A stretch of 23,315 nt of DNA from Verrucomicrobia bacterium UBA673 (GTDB lineage Bacteria; Verrucomicrobiota; Verrucomicrobiia; Limisphaerales; UBA1096), in the NCBI GenBank assembly GCA_002299785.1, contig DBNL01000181.1:1-23315 (forward strand), written 5' to 3'. This document shows positions 1 to 8,509 of this stretch, piece by piece; the first letter of the stretch is position 1, and each line of letters opens with the position of its first letter. The translations under genes were made by a program, and so were the position numbers. The notes beneath the pieces are model-generated. The model was not told the origin of the DNA and ran no database searches. It saw nothing but the letters and a program-made list of their open reading frames with translations.

Positions 1-256
1 GATCGTGGTCATGGCCAAACAATACTTCAGAAGTCGAAGACACCGCTTTTTCTGGAATGTCTACTGTAGCGTTAAATGCCTTGCGGGTAGATTCGAACGG
101 GTGAAATGGGGCTCCAATCGCGTAACGGGTCATCCGGAAGGGATACTTGATCACTTTACCTGTAAGGCTCTCGTGATCCCGGTGATGATTGTGGTGCCCG
201 CAGCCAACAGTGACCAACGCGGCCAACATAGTGAATAGAATAGATTGAGTTTTCAT
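1..256 (-). CDS. Small His-rich putative lipoprotein, 3' end outside window
   Basis: Reading the minus strand from ATG 256-254 gives 85 codons without a stop before the window ends. The N-terminus is a signal peptide: MKTQSILFTMLAALVTVGCG, with one Lys, a hydrophobic core and a Cys at residue 19 that could be lipidated. The residue at -3 is Thr, so the lipobox is imperfect. Directly after the Cys comes a His-rich stretch (HHNHHRDHE), which might bind metal; that is inference. The rest (KVIKYPFRMTRYAIGAPFHP) matches no family I recognise. The overlapping plus-strand open frame has no such signals. A promoter with a perfect TATAAT lies 42 bases upstream of the start. Function unknown. Confidence 0.62.
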   Translation of the reverse strand, partial: MKTQSILFTMLAALVTVGCGHHNHHRDHESLTGKVIKYPFRMTRYAIGAPFHPFESTRKAFNATVDIPEKAVSSTSEVLFGHDHD

Positions 257-297
257 TTTTATTAGTTGATCCGCCAGCCGATAGCCTGGAGTTTATC

Positions 298-326
298 ATT
301 ATACACAAAGTGACTTGATTTGGTTA
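298..326 (-). promoter_or_regulatory. Putative sigma70-type promoter of the lipoprotein gene
   Basis: On the minus strand a perfect -10 TATAAT (303-298) lies 17 bases downstream of a weak -35, TAACCA (326-321, three of six consensus bases). The predicted transcript would start about 36 bases before the ATG at 256. Confidence 0.42.
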
Positions 327-398
327 CACCATACCTCGGATCGTTTCAACGACGTAGCCTTGTGAAATGGCTGCCGAGCTTCCATCATTGGCCGAGCG

Positions 399-2132
399 GT
401 GAACGACCACACCAAAATCCATCCGGCCATTGATCCTGACCAACTTCAGCGGCTTTATCAGGTAAGCAAGGTCATCCACTCAGCACTCGACCAACAGGAG
501 GCGCTTGGGCTCATCGTGCGCGAGGCGGTTGACCTCGTAGGTGCCACCACCGGTTCAGTCGTGTTCATCAACCCCACCGACAGGTTACTCGAGATACAAG
601 CCGCGCACGGGCTGCCGGACGGCTCCTCGAAATTCAAGTTGCGCATCGGCGAAGGTATCACCGGCTGGGTAGCCCAACAGGGCAAAACGGCTCTCGTGCC
701 AGATGTGCGAGAGGACGCCCGCTACGTCCAGATTCACGGTCACACCCGTTCCGAGTTGGCCGTGCCACTAGAGGTCAACGGCTCCATTTGCGGCGTGATC
801 AATGTGGATTCTGACCAGCTCAACGCCTTTTCCGAAACCGACCAGGCGCTACTGACTGAGTTGGCCAGCCAGGCGGCCACGGTCATTCACAACGCCTTTC
901 TGTACGAGAGGTCTCGCATCCGGGCAGAACTGTTCGAGTCGCTCATCACCGTCGGCCAGGCGATCAACTCCACCGTTGATCTCGACGATGCACTGACCGC
1001 CATCACCCGCGAGGCGTGCAGCCTGATGAGCGCCCGGACTAGCGCGCTGCAACTCCTCGACGAGAGCGGCGAACTGTTGGCCCTCGGGGCCTCGCACGGC
1101 GCCGGGGAAGCCTACCTCAACAAGCCGGACGTCGTCGTGTCCGAAAGCTTTCTCGGCTCGGTGGTAAACCGCATGAGGCCACTACAGATCGAGAATATCC
1201 AGATCTCTAACACCTACCAGCAGCAGAACATAGCGCGCGAGGAGGGGCTTGTCGCTCTGCTGAGCGTGCCGCTGGTTTTCGGCGGGAGCGCCATCGGCAC
1301 GCTCAACATTTACAAGGCTGACCCCTACGTTTTCTCCAACGATGAAATCCGCATCGCCATGGCATTAGCCGAGTTGTCCGCCATCGCCATCGAAAAGGCG
1401 CGGCTGCTCGACCGCATCGTCGAGTCGGAGGAATTGCTTCGGCAAAACGAAAAACTCTCCGCGCTTGGCTTGCTCGCCAGCGAGGTGGCGCACGAGATCC
1501 GCAACCCTCTCACCGTCCTCAAGATGCTGTACCACTCGCTTGGTCTCAAGTTTCCGGCAGACGATCCACGAGCCGAGGACGTGCGAATCATGGGCGAAAA
1601 AATGGATCACCTGAACGCCATCGTCGAGCAGGTCCTCACCTTCGCCCGGAACGCCGAGCCGCAACTCCAACCCACCGACGTCAACAAACTGATCAACGAT
1701 CTGCGCATCCTTGTGCGCCGAAAAATCGCACATCAAACAGTCGACTTGGAAACGCGCCTGGCCAAGGCCCTTCCACAAATCAGTGCGGATGCGCCACAAC
1801 TTAGTCAGGCGTTTTTGAATCTCACCCTCAACGCGCTGGAGGCCATGCCGGATGGCGGGCACCTAACCATCGAGACGCGGGCCATCCACCTGCCGAAGTC
1901 GGCGCCGGAGCCGACTCACATCCGCATCGAGTTCACCGACACTGGCTTCGGGATGGACGCAGATACGCGCGAGCGGGCCTTCACTTCGTTGCTAAACACA
2001 AGCAAGCCGGGCGGAACAGGCCTTGGCCTGGCCATCGTCGGGCGCATTGTTGAGTCTCACGCCGGCCTCATCAAGATCAAGCCAAGCCCCCCCGGCACAA
2101 CATTCAGCATCCTCCTGCCGGCGATCGGTTAG
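399..2132 (+). CDS. Soluble two-GAF sensor histidine kinase
   Basis: This is a 577-residue histidine kinase without membrane segments, so it should sense a cytoplasmic signal. Order of domains: GAF 1 at about 20-165, GAF 2 at about 185-335, a short helical linker, HisKA with the H-box SEVAHEIRNPL (phospho-accepting His365), and a HATPase_c domain with N-box NLTLNALEAM (about 474-483), G1 DTGFGMD (514-520) and G2 GGTGLGL (538-544). All catalytic boxes are intact, and the HisKA/HATPase pair resembles NtrB/AtoS-type kinases. The start is GTG 399; an in-frame TGA at 363 limits the choice, and no Shine-Dalgarno sequence is visible. No response regulator is encoded in this window, so its partner is unknown. 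The GAF ligands cannot be told from sequence. Confidence 0.93.
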   Translation: MNDHTKIHPAIDPDQLQRLYQVSKVIHSALDQQEALGLIVREAVDLVGATTGSVVFINPTDRLLEIQAAHGLPDGSSKFKLRIGEGITGWVAQQGKTALVPDVREDARYVQIHGHTRSELAVPLEVNGSICGVINVDSDQLNAFSETDQALLTELASQAATVIHNAFLYERSRIRAELFESLITVGQAINSTVDLDDALTAITREACSLMSARTSALQLLDESGELLALGASHGAGEAYLNKPDVVVSESFLGSVVNRMRPLQIENIQISNTYQQQNIAREEGLVALLSVPLVFGGSAIGTLNIYKADPYVFSNDEIRIAMALAELSAIAIEKARLLDRIVESEELLRQNEKLSALGLLASEVAHEIRNPLTVLKMLYHSLGLKFPADDPRAEDVRIMGEKMDHLNAIVEQVLTFARNAEPQLQPTDVNKLINDLRILVRRKIAHQTVDLETRLAKALPQISADAPQLSQAFLNLTLNALEAMPDGGHLTIETRAIHLPKSAPEPTHIRIEFTDTGFGMDADTRERAFTSLLNTSKPGGTGLGLAIVGRIVESHAGLIKIKPSPPGTTFSILLPAIG

Positions 2133-2138
2133 CCGCTA

Positions 2139-2160
2139 CGCTTAGCCGAGCGATTTTGTT
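2139..2160 (+). terminator. Weak hairpin plus T-rich tail after the kinase
   Basis: CGCT and AGCG pair around a six-base loop (2139-2152) and are followed by ATTTTGTT. The stem is only four base pairs, so this is a weak candidate. The same bases also form a degenerate copy of the window's CTTGGCCAAG palindrome. It lies between two convergent genes. Confidence 0.25.
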
Positions 2161-2206
2161 GCCCCCGGCGGCGCACTGGAACAGCACGCCCCACCTGCCG
2201 CTTGAC

Positions 2207-3559
2207 CTATGCGAAGCGGGTTCTGCCAGGGACGGGGATGGAGTAGCGGCCGTCTTCGTCCGGCAGAGTCGGCGGAGCCGCCTCCCAGCCAAGCACTTCC
2301 GGCATTGTGTTTTCCTGGGAGTTCAACGCCTCATCAGCGGTGACCATTTTGCCGGAATAGGTGGCCATGCGGCCCATCACGGAAGTCAGCGTGCTGTATG
2401 CGCTGTAGAATGCCTCGTTGAACGGCTTGTCGTTTCGGATGGCGTCAAACAGGTCGTCGTGCTCCTGCTGGTAAGGATTTTTGCCGCCACCGGGGAAGCG
2501 CCAGGTTTGTTTCCCGTCATTGCCGGACAATGCATGCGGGCCGCTCACGGTCGCCCGGCCTTTGGTTCCTTGCACGTGCTCAGACACGCTGTTCCAGCAG
2601 TTGCGGATGTGGCGGCATTGGCTGAACATGTAGCTGCCATCCGGGTATTTGTACTCCACGGCGTGGTGGTCAAAAATCTCGCCGTGGTCGATGCCTGTAC
2701 GAACCTCGCGGCCACCCAGACCCTGGCAACTCGTCGGATGGGTGCCCTTAACCCAGTTGATGACATCAAGATTGTGGATGTGCTGCTCATCGATATGGTC
2801 ACCGCACAGCCAGACGAAGTAGTACCAGTTGCGCATCTGATACTCCATCTCGGTGAGCTTGCGTCCAGCTCTCTGCTCAAAGCCCTTGCGGTCCCGCACC
2901 CAGACACCGCCGCCGTTCCAGTAGGCGCGTGCGGAGACGATATCGCCGATGGCTCCGTCCTGAATGCGCTTGATGACTTCCTGATATCCAAGCTGATGGT
3001 GGCGCTGCAGGCCAACACCGACCTTGAGGTTTTTCTTCTTGGCCTCCGCGGCAGCAGCCAACACTTGGCGGACACCCTTGCCGTCGACAGCCACCGGCTT
3101 CTCCATGAAGACGTTCTTGCCCTGCTTGATTGCCTCGGCAAAGTGGATCGGCCGAAAGCCCGGAGGCGTTGCCAGTATCACCATGTCGGCCATGCTGATG
3201 GCTTTTTTATAGGCATCGAAACCGATGAATTTATTCTCCTCTTTCACGTCCGCTTTCAGACCGTGATTTTTTTGCAATCCCTTGAGGCTGCCGTCCATAC
3301 GATCCTTGAAGGCATCGGCCATAGCGACGAGCTTGACGTCGCCCGCGGTGCTGAGTGCCTGGTTGGCCGCTCCGGAGCCGCGGCCACCGCAGCCGACCAG
3401 CGCCACCTTGATCGTGTCACTGGACTGGGCGAGCGCCCCGCGCTCGATGGACAGGCTGCCCAACGCCACCGCACTACCGGCGATCGCTGAACTGGACTTG
3501 AGGAAACCACGGCGATCCAGCCGTGAGTCGTTTTTTTGAGTATTCTTTTTGTTTTTCAT
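2207..3559 (-). CDS. Tat-exported Gfo/Idh/MocA-family oxidoreductase
   Basis: A 450-residue NAD(P)-dependent sugar or polyol dehydrogenase-like protein. The N-terminus carries a twin-arginine signal, DRRGFLK at residues 15-21, followed by a hydrophobic Ala/Ser/Leu stretch, so it is probably exported folded with its cofactor. The Rossmann motif VGCGGRGSG is at about 55-63 and the family motif EKP at 153-155. A conserved GDHIDEQHIHNLDVINW block follows in the C-terminal substrate domain. I chose ATG 3559 because it gives a compact Tat signal. An upstream GTG at 3610 is in frame and overlaps the stop of the preceding FGE-like gene, which suggests coupled translation. Substrate unknown; exported members of this family are abundant in Planctomycetota and Verrucomicrobiota, and many act on glycosides. 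Confidence 0.9.
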   Translation of the reverse strand: MKNKKNTQKNDSRLDRRGFLKSSSAIAGSAVALGSLSIERGALAQSSDTIKVALVGCGGRGSGAANQALSTAGDVKLVAMADAFKDRMDGSLKGLQKNHGLKADVKEENKFIGFDAYKKAISMADMVILATPPGFRPIHFAEAIKQGKNVFMEKPVAVDGKGVRQVLAAAAEAKKKNLKVGVGLQRHHQLGYQEVIKRIQDGAIGDIVSARAYWNGGGVWVRDRKGFEQRAGRKLTEMEYQMRNWYYFVWLCGDHIDEQHIHNLDVINWVKGTHPTSCQGLGGREVRTGIDHGEIFDHHAVEYKYPDGSYMFSQCRHIRNCWNSVSEHVQGTKGRATVSGPHALSGNDGKQTWRFPGGGKNPYQQEHDDLFDAIRNDKPFNEAFYSAYSTLTSVMGRMATYSGKMVTADEALNSQENTMPEVLGWEAAPPTLPDEDGRYSIPVPGRTRFA

Positions 3560-3596
3560 TAGGCTGCTTTTGTTCAAAATTGGAAAGGAGATAAGT

Positions 3597-5342
3597 TTAA
3601 TCCGGCTCACCCTCGGTTGTCCAATACTTATGCATATCCTCAGCCGAGGGGACGATCAGCGGCCGAATCACGCGAAACCCGAGGAATTGGGCGTCGGTGT
3701 GGTACCAGATACTCTTGGGCAACTGCGGATCCTGGAACTTCCAGTCAGCCGAGGACGCGATACGGCTGGCGCTGCGTAACACCTGCGGCTTGTCCATCCA
3801 CGAGCCACCGCGGGCAACGCGCGGGTAGAGCGACTTGCCGTATTCGAACGGGTTGGAGACGGCCTCCTTGAATGTTGCGTAAATTTCCGGGACAAACTGA
3901 TCGAGTGTCCACTCGGACACGTTGCCGTGCATGTCATGCAGGCCCCACGGGTTGGGTTTTTTCGTGCCGACTTTTTGGTACTTGAAATCGCTATTCCCCT
4001 CGTGCCAGGCGTGCTCGCCGAGCAATGATAGATCGTCACCGAAACTGTACATCGTGGTGGTGCCGGCGCGGCAGGCGTACTCCCATTCGGCCTCGGTCGG
4101 CAGGCGGTAGTAGTGGCCGGTCTTGGCGGTAAGCCATTTGCAGTAGGTGTTGGCTGCGTACTGGGTCATGCTTATCGCCGGAAAATCGTCGGTACCCATC
4201 CCAAAGCTCATCTCGACGTAAGGCGTAGTTGGCCGAGCGACGGCATCGGAGACGGCGTTGAGTTCCGGCTTATAGCCGCGAATCTTCATCACCATTCGTT
4301 CCTCCTCCTCGTAGATGAACAGCGTGTAGGTATTCCACGTGGTCTCGGTCTTGCCCATCCAGAACGGCGCAATCTTAACCGTGTGCGTCGGCCCCTCGGT
4401 AGCCTCACGACCGGGTTCATCGGCGGGACTGCCCATCACGAATTCGCCACTCGGAATGGGCACCATATCAAACTTGACGCCGGTCCCGGGAATCTCCTCC
4501 TCGTACGGCTTCATGGTTGGCTCGAGTTGACGGATGAGCTTCTCGACCGCCTTCGTGCGTATGTCGATGACAACCTTGGGCGCGGCGGCGAGGCTTTCGC
4601 CAGCGACGGGTTGTTTGCCGGTGTCGCGGCGAGTCTGTTCGAGTTTCAGGCCCTCGGGCCAGGCGGCGCCCTGCACGATCCAGTCGCGTAATAGGTCGAG
4701 CTGCTCCTGCGGCAGCGGGCCGCCCTTGTTGGATGGCGGCATCAGGTCGTCATGGTTGGCAGGCAGCGTCACACTCTGGTAAAGTGTGCTTTTCTCCAGG
4801 TCGAATGGCACAACCGCCGTGCCGTATTCACCGGCCTCGAAGGCGTACTCTCGCTCGTCGAGCCGCAAGTCGCCCTTGTCGTGCCCTTCGCGGTGGCAAC
4901 TCACGCAGGACGACTCCAAAATCGGTTTGATATCCTTGGCAAAATCGATCCGACGCACCTGCTGGATGACCAGCCCTTCCGGCCACTTGGCCCCGGCGGC
5001 AATCCATTCCTTGATCACGTTGGCCTGATCGATGGTCAGTGGCTCGCCCTTGGGCGGCATGATATCATCGTCGTCCGGCGGTAGGACAGTAGAGGTGTAA
5101 ATCGAGCTTTTCTCCGGCTTGCCGGGCACGACGACCTTGCCGTACTCGCCGCCCTCCAGCAGTCCTTCCTGAGTGTGGAGCCGTAGTTCGCCTTTGTCGT
5201 TTTTCTCGCCGTGACAACTCAGGCAAGCCGACGCGAGTACCGGTTGTACCTGTTTCTTGAACGACACCTCGGCCTTAGCCAAGCCCCCCAGCGAAACCAG
5301 CGCGGCTCCGATTAACAAAAATTGATTCACCTTGATTTGCAT
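3597..5342 (-). CDS. Secreted dihaem c / formylglycine-enzyme-like fusion
   Basis: A 581-residue exported protein. A signal peptide ends near LAKA at residue 24. Two planctomycete-type cytochrome c domains follow, with haem sites CLSCH (40-44) and CVSCH (146-150). Each is followed by an MPP motif (DDDIMPPKG, HDDLMPPSN) that could give the distal Met ligand. From about residue 285 runs an FGE-sulfatase/SUMF1-like domain with PIPSGEFVMGSP, YRLPTEAEWEYACRAGT and ARGGSW. The C-terminal segment reads QVLRSASR where catalytic FGEs carry a Cys before RSA, so sulfatase activation by this protein is doubtful; a lectin-like or other oxidoreductase role is possible. ATG 5342 has GGAG only one base upstream; TTG 5348 is an alternative. 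The Gfo/Idh gene follows 37 bases downstream and the DUF1501 stump precedes it. Confidence 0.88.
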   Translation of the reverse strand: MQIKVNQFLLIGAALVSLGGLAKAEVSFKKQVQPVLASACLSCHGEKNDKGELRLHTQEGLLEGGEYGKVVVPGKPEKSSIYTSTVLPPDDDDIMPPKGEPLTIDQANVIKEWIAAGAKWPEGLVIQQVRRIDFAKDIKPILESSCVSCHREGHDKGDLRLDEREYAFEAGEYGTAVVPFDLEKSTLYQSVTLPANHDDLMPPSNKGGPLPQEQLDLLRDWIVQGAAWPEGLKLEQTRRDTGKQPVAGESLAAAPKVVIDIRTKAVEKLIRQLEPTMKPYEEEIPGTGVKFDMVPIPSGEFVMGSPADEPGREATEGPTHTVKIAPFWMGKTETTWNTYTLFIYEEEERMVMKIRGYKPELNAVSDAVARPTTPYVEMSFGMGTDDFPAISMTQYAANTYCKWLTAKTGHYYRLPTEAEWEYACRAGTTTMYSFGDDLSLLGEHAWHEGNSDFKYQKVGTKKPNPWGLHDMHGNVSEWTLDQFVPEIYATFKEAVSNPFEYGKSLYPRVARGGSWMDKPQVLRSASRIASSADWKFQDPQLPKSIWYHTDAQFLGFRVIRPLIVPSAEDMHKYWTTEGEPD

Positions 5343-5368
5343 CTCCAAAAGCTGGGTAATGTCAGTGG

Positions 5369-5560
5369 TTAACCGCGCAATGTCAATCGGTTGGTCATGA
5401 TAATGGATTTCTCGCGCTTGCCACCGTCCGAGGATACGGAGGCCCGTAGCAGCTCCGGCAACGCCAGGCTGCCCATGCCCAAGCCGCCAATCTTGAGAAA
5501 ATTTCGGCGACTGGCGCCGTCACAAAATCGGCCGGAGGAATTCCCGTAGATGCTCAGCAT
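5369..5560 (-). pseudogene. Truncated DUF1501 N-terminus (Tat signal only)
   Basis: From ATG 5560 a 63-residue frame begins MLSIYGNSSG and contains a Tat signal (SRRNFLKIGGLGMGSLALPELL), then the segment KREKSIIM. This is the recognisable start of DUF1501 proteins, in which KSIIM normally leads into a conserved strand ending in GGPSH. Here it goes to TNRLTLRG and a stop, and none of the roughly 400 expected residues follows before the FGE-like gene 26 bases later. I read it as a stump left by a deletion, or as a short exported peptide that reused a Tat leader. Such genes usually sit next to DUF1549/DUF1553 cytochrome genes, which fits the haem c protein downstream. Confidence 0.6.
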
Positions 5561-5692
5561 GGTTCCCTGTTTTCGGTGGCCGCAAGGTTCATGCATTGCC
5601 AACGGTTCACGGCGGATGTTGCATGCGTTAGAAAGTGATGCAATCCCCTTTTGATGCCGCCCGACCAAGCGCTCATCTGTTTGGACGTGCAT

Positions 5693-5706
5693 CGCTTGGC
5701 CAAGTG
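5693..5706. repeat. Palindrome CGCTTGGCCAAGTG, intergenic
   Basis: An exact copy of the ten-base palindrome CTTGGCCAAG (5695-5704) with near-symmetric flanks. It lies between the divergent DUF1501 stump and phosphatase genes. A half copy, GACCAAGCGC, is at 5663-5672. Apart from these, the 212-base gap shows nothing I can name. Confidence 0.75.
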
Positions 5707-5772
5707 CCATAATTTACCCGCCCGCGGACCGGCACGACGACCTTTCCACTTTTGTGTCGGCTCGTAAATCAC

Positions 5773-7596
5773 ATGGTTCATTACACTCTAAAACATCGTA
5801 CGCACACGGCTCTGGCGGCTCTTTTGTTCACTGCCGTACTTGCCCAGGCGCATGTCGGCCCCCATCCGTCGGTGCACGACACGGTGGCAGGCATCGCCGA
5901 TCGCTTCCGCAAAACCATCCCTCAAACTGAGTTGATCGCGATGAACGCCGCCACGGCCAAGTCGCTGCTGACTGAAAAGGAGCTCAACACGCTGGCGATG
6001 GAACACGTCACGTTCCGTGTCAACGTACCCGTGAAAGTGATCATCATCCGCGACGCGGCCATGGGAGACAAACCGTTCTGGCTGAAGAAACGCGACTTCA
6101 AGCCAATGGGCTTCAAAATCACCATACAAGGCACAGAGGTGGATTTTTGGATGAAAGACTTCGAGCCTGGCAGGATCGGTCTTGGCGTCAACTCGCTCAC
6201 CGGCGGAAATTCCCATTATATCGTGGCTTTAATGCCGCTCACGAAAGAAACGAAACTGGAAGTCACCGAACTTTACCCAGGCCAACTCCGTGTGGGCGCA
6301 CTCAAGGACGGACTCCAGCCGTACGTCGACCGTCCCGAAGCGATGCCCGAACTGCCTGTGCTACCCGGCATACTCTCCGGACTGACCGTGATCCGCACCC
6401 AATACGAAAGCCGCGACGATGCCAAACTCATCAATTTGTACCACAGCACAAAACACCCAGCCCATGCCAAGCCGGATCAAGTCATGCTGACATGGAGCGG
6501 CGACCCGCAGACCACCCAAACAATCCAGTGGCGCACCGGACCAAGCATCACCAAGGGCCAGGTGCAGTGGGTAAAAAAATCAGCCTACAATCGGTTCCAA
6601 CCGGCCCAGCCAAAGCAGACCAATGCCACGACGTTCAGAATGGAGAACGCCAACCTGCTGAACGACCCGGTTATAAACCGGCACACGGCCACAATCACAG
6701 GCCTTGAACCGGATACGAGCTACTTGTACTCCGTCGGCGACGGCTCGGACGATGGCTGGTCGGAGATGTCAGAGTTCACCACCGCACCGGGACGCACGGA
6801 GCCGTTCTCATTCGTATACATGGGCGACGCGCAGAACGGGCTCGAACGCTGGGGCAGCCTTGTTCAACGCGCATTCCGCCGTCGCCCAGACGCGGCATTT
6901 TACATCATGGCTGGCGATCTCGTCGATCGTGGAAACGAACGCGACGACTGGGACAGCCTGTTCCACAATGCGCGCGGAATTTTCGACCGGCGCCCGGTCG
7001 TCCCCGCCATCGGAAACCACGAAAACCAGGGTGGCCACCCCGGCATGTACCTCCAGATGTTTGACCTCCCGAAAAACGGCCCGGAAAAAGTTGAACCGGA
7101 ACGAGCATACACCTACAAATACAGCAATGCTGAGTTCTTCGTGCTAGACAGCAACCTGACCCCAGAAAGCCAATCCGCCTGGCTCGAGAACGTGCTAAAA
7201 AACAGCAAGGCCACCTGGAAATTCGCCGTCTACCATCACCCCGCCTATTCCTCCTCCCCGGATCGCGACAATCCCAGTATTCGTGACCACTGGACACCAC
7301 TGTTCGACAAATACCACCTCGACATGGCGCTGCAGGGACACGACCACGCCTACCTGCGCACTTACCCGATGAAGGATCAAAAAAAGGTTGAAACCACCGC
7401 CGAGGGCACCGTGTACATCGTCTCCGTCTCCGGCACCAAATTTTACGAGCAGGACCCGCGCGAGTATATCGAGTTCGGCATGACCAACGTCTCCACCTTC
7501 CAAGTGCTCGACATCCAGATCAGCGGTAACCGCCTCGTGTACCGCTCCTACGATACAGACGGCAAACTCCGCGACAATCTCATCATCGAGAAGTAG
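5773..7596 (+). CDS. Secreted purple-acid-phosphatase-like metallophosphoesterase
   Basis: A 607-residue exported phosphatase. ATG 5773 gives a signal peptide with a hydrophobic core (ALAALLFTAVLAQA) cleaved before HVGPHPS; an upstream TTG at 5752 is less likely. Residues about 30-220 match nothing I recognise. A fibronectin-like PAP N-terminal domain starts near residue 229 (PDQVMLTWSGDP). The calcineurin-type catalytic domain runs from about 345 to 545, with the metal-ligand motifs GDAQ, AGDLVDRG, GNHEN, YHHPAYS and GHDHAYLR all intact. The expected role is hydrolysis of phosphomonoesters, perhaps also diesters, outside the cytoplasm with a dinuclear metal centre. No Pho-box-like element was recognised upstream. 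The pseudopilin-like gene follows 54 bases downstream. Confidence 0.88.
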   Translation: MVHYTLKHRTHTALAALLFTAVLAQAHVGPHPSVHDTVAGIADRFRKTIPQTELIAMNAATAKSLLTEKELNTLAMEHVTFRVNVPVKVIIIRDAAMGDKPFWLKKRDFKPMGFKITIQGTEVDFWMKDFEPGRIGLGVNSLTGGNSHYIVALMPLTKETKLEVTELYPGQLRVGALKDGLQPYVDRPEAMPELPVLPGILSGLTVIRTQYESRDDAKLINLYHSTKHPAHAKPDQVMLTWSGDPQTTQTIQWRTGPSITKGQVQWVKKSAYNRFQPAQPKQTNATTFRMENANLLNDPVINRHTATITGLEPDTSYLYSVGDGSDDGWSEMSEFTTAPGRTEPFSFVYMGDAQNGLERWGSLVQRAFRRRPDAAFYIMAGDLVDRGNERDDWDSLFHNARGIFDRRPVVPAIGNHENQGGHPGMYLQMFDLPKNGPEKVEPERAYTYKYSNAEFFVLDSNLTPESQSAWLENVLKNSKATWKFAVYHHPAYSSSPDRDNPSIRDHWTPLFDKYHLDMALQGHDHAYLRTYPMKDQKKVETTAEGTVYIVSVSGTKFYEQDPREYIEFGMTNVSTFQVLDIQISGNRLVYRSYDTDGKLRDNLIIEK

Positions 7597-7614
7597 CCAA
7601 AAGACTTGCGCCAC

Positions 7615-7622
7615 TTGGCCAA
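7615..7622. repeat. TTGGCCAA core copy, intergenic
   Basis: An eight-base core of the window's palindrome family, in the 54-base gap between the phosphatase and the pseudopilin-like gene. Its flanks (CAC / TCG) are not symmetric. Confidence 0.55.
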
Positions 7623-7650
7623 TCGGAACAGCCTGCCCCTGTTCCACCCT

Positions 7651-8454
7651 ATGCAAAAACTGCGGCAGAACCGGCTTGGCTTCACACTCATCGAATTGCT
7701 GGTGGTGATCGCCATCATCGCGATCCTTGCCGGCATGTTACTGCCCGCATTGGCCAAGGCCAAAAGCAAGGCCACCGGCGCCAAATGTTCGAGTAATTTG
7801 CGGCAGATGGGCATCGGCCTTATCGCGTTCTCGGATGACTTCGGGCACTACCCAGTCGGCATCAACGGCAACCGTGGTTCCACGTGGATTTGGCCGTCGC
7901 AAATCCGCCAATACCTTGGTGGGAACAGCAGCAGAAGCACCGAGCTTTTCAAATGCCCATCGGCCCCCGATAAGGCCCAGTGGAAAGTGAAATTCAGGGG
8001 CAACCAACCAGCCGAGGATGGCTATCTAAAGGGCGAGGAGCGTCTCATCCCTGGCGGCAGCAGTTTTATGAGTTACGGCTACAACGTCTGGGGTGCCTGG
8101 GCTGGTATGATCCCAAACCAGGGCATGGGAGTCTACAAGGGGCATCCCAACTGGGGTGAAACCAAACCCAACCAAGTCAAGGTTCCCAGCGATATGATAG
8201 CGCTTGGTGACAGCAACTGGGATCTCAATCGAAAGGGCGACCGAAACTGGAGCGGCTTTATCGGAATGTACGAGGAACGCCAATGGCCATTGCCGCTACA
8301 TAGCGATCGGGCCGAAATTTTGTTCGTCGACGGCCACGTCACCGCCGAGAAACGCATCGACCTCGCAGCTCAACTCGTTAGAGATCAGGCCCGCAAAGAC
8401 GCTACAGCCAAGCGCTGGAACCTCGACAACACACCGCACCACAATCGACAATGA
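7651..8454 (+). CDS. Pseudopilin-like protein with H-X9-DG motif (copy 1)
   Basis: A 267-residue protein. ATG 7651 gives a short basic leader, MQKLRQNRLG, before the prepilin peptidase site G|FTLIELLVV and one hydrophobic helix ending in PALAKAKSKA. An in-frame TTG at 7606 would make the leader unusually long. The globular part ends with HSDRAEILFVDG, an exact H-X9-DG motif, which is the second hallmark of the processing-associated pseudopilin-like families expanded in Planctomycetota, Verrucomicrobiota and Lentisphaerota. It should be cleaved and N-methylated by a type IV prepilin peptidase and kept at the inner membrane. No secretion or pilus genes are near. A second copy lies at 22464-23288. 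A hairpin terminator follows. Confidence 0.9.
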   Translation: MQKLRQNRLGFTLIELLVVIAIIAILAGMLLPALAKAKSKATGAKCSSNLRQMGIGLIAFSDDFGHYPVGINGNRGSTWIWPSQIRQYLGGNSSRSTELFKCPSAPDKAQWKVKFRGNQPAEDGYLKGEERLIPGGSSFMSYGYNVWGAWAGMIPNQGMGVYKGHPNWGETKPNQVKVPSDMIALGDSNWDLNRKGDRNWSGFIGMYEERQWPLPLHSDRAEILFVDGHVTAEKRIDLAAQLVRDQARKDATAKRWNLDNTPHHNRQ

Positions 8455-8466
8455 ATTAAAGAAAAT

Positions 8467-8482
8467 GGAGCCTCTTGGCTCC
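8467..8482. terminator. Bidirectional hairpin terminator between convergent genes
   Basis: GGAGCC and GGCTCC form a six-pair stem with loop TCTT. A pyrimidine-rich CTTCTATT follows on the plus strand, and ATTTTCTTT follows on the minus strand. It sits between the stops of the pseudopilin-like gene and the convergent isomerase gene, so it can serve both. Confidence 0.6.
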
Positions 8483-8509
8483 CTTCTATTGAATTGATTC
8501 AGGATCAGT

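Noticed and set aside
5..238. Plus-strand open frame of 77 codons at the left edge
   Set aside because: The minus strand has a signal peptide, an open frame to the edge and a TATAAT promoter; the plus frame is rich in Arg, Cys and Trp without any motif.
1365..1862. Minus-strand open frame of 165 codons within the kinase gene
   Set aside because: It overlaps the HisKA and HATPase motifs of the plus-strand kinase and shows no domain of its own.
2156..3490. Long plus-strand open frame of 444 codons
   Set aside because: It lies opposite the Gfo/Idh/MocA gene, whose domains are clear; the translated frame has no recognisable motifs and is a GC-rich antisense shadow.
7750..7757. TTGGCCAA in pseudopilin copy 1 as independent evidence for the palindrome
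   Set aside because: It encodes the conserved Leu-Ala-Lys of the pseudopilin helix, so protein conservation can explain it; counted in the eight-base total but given little weight.
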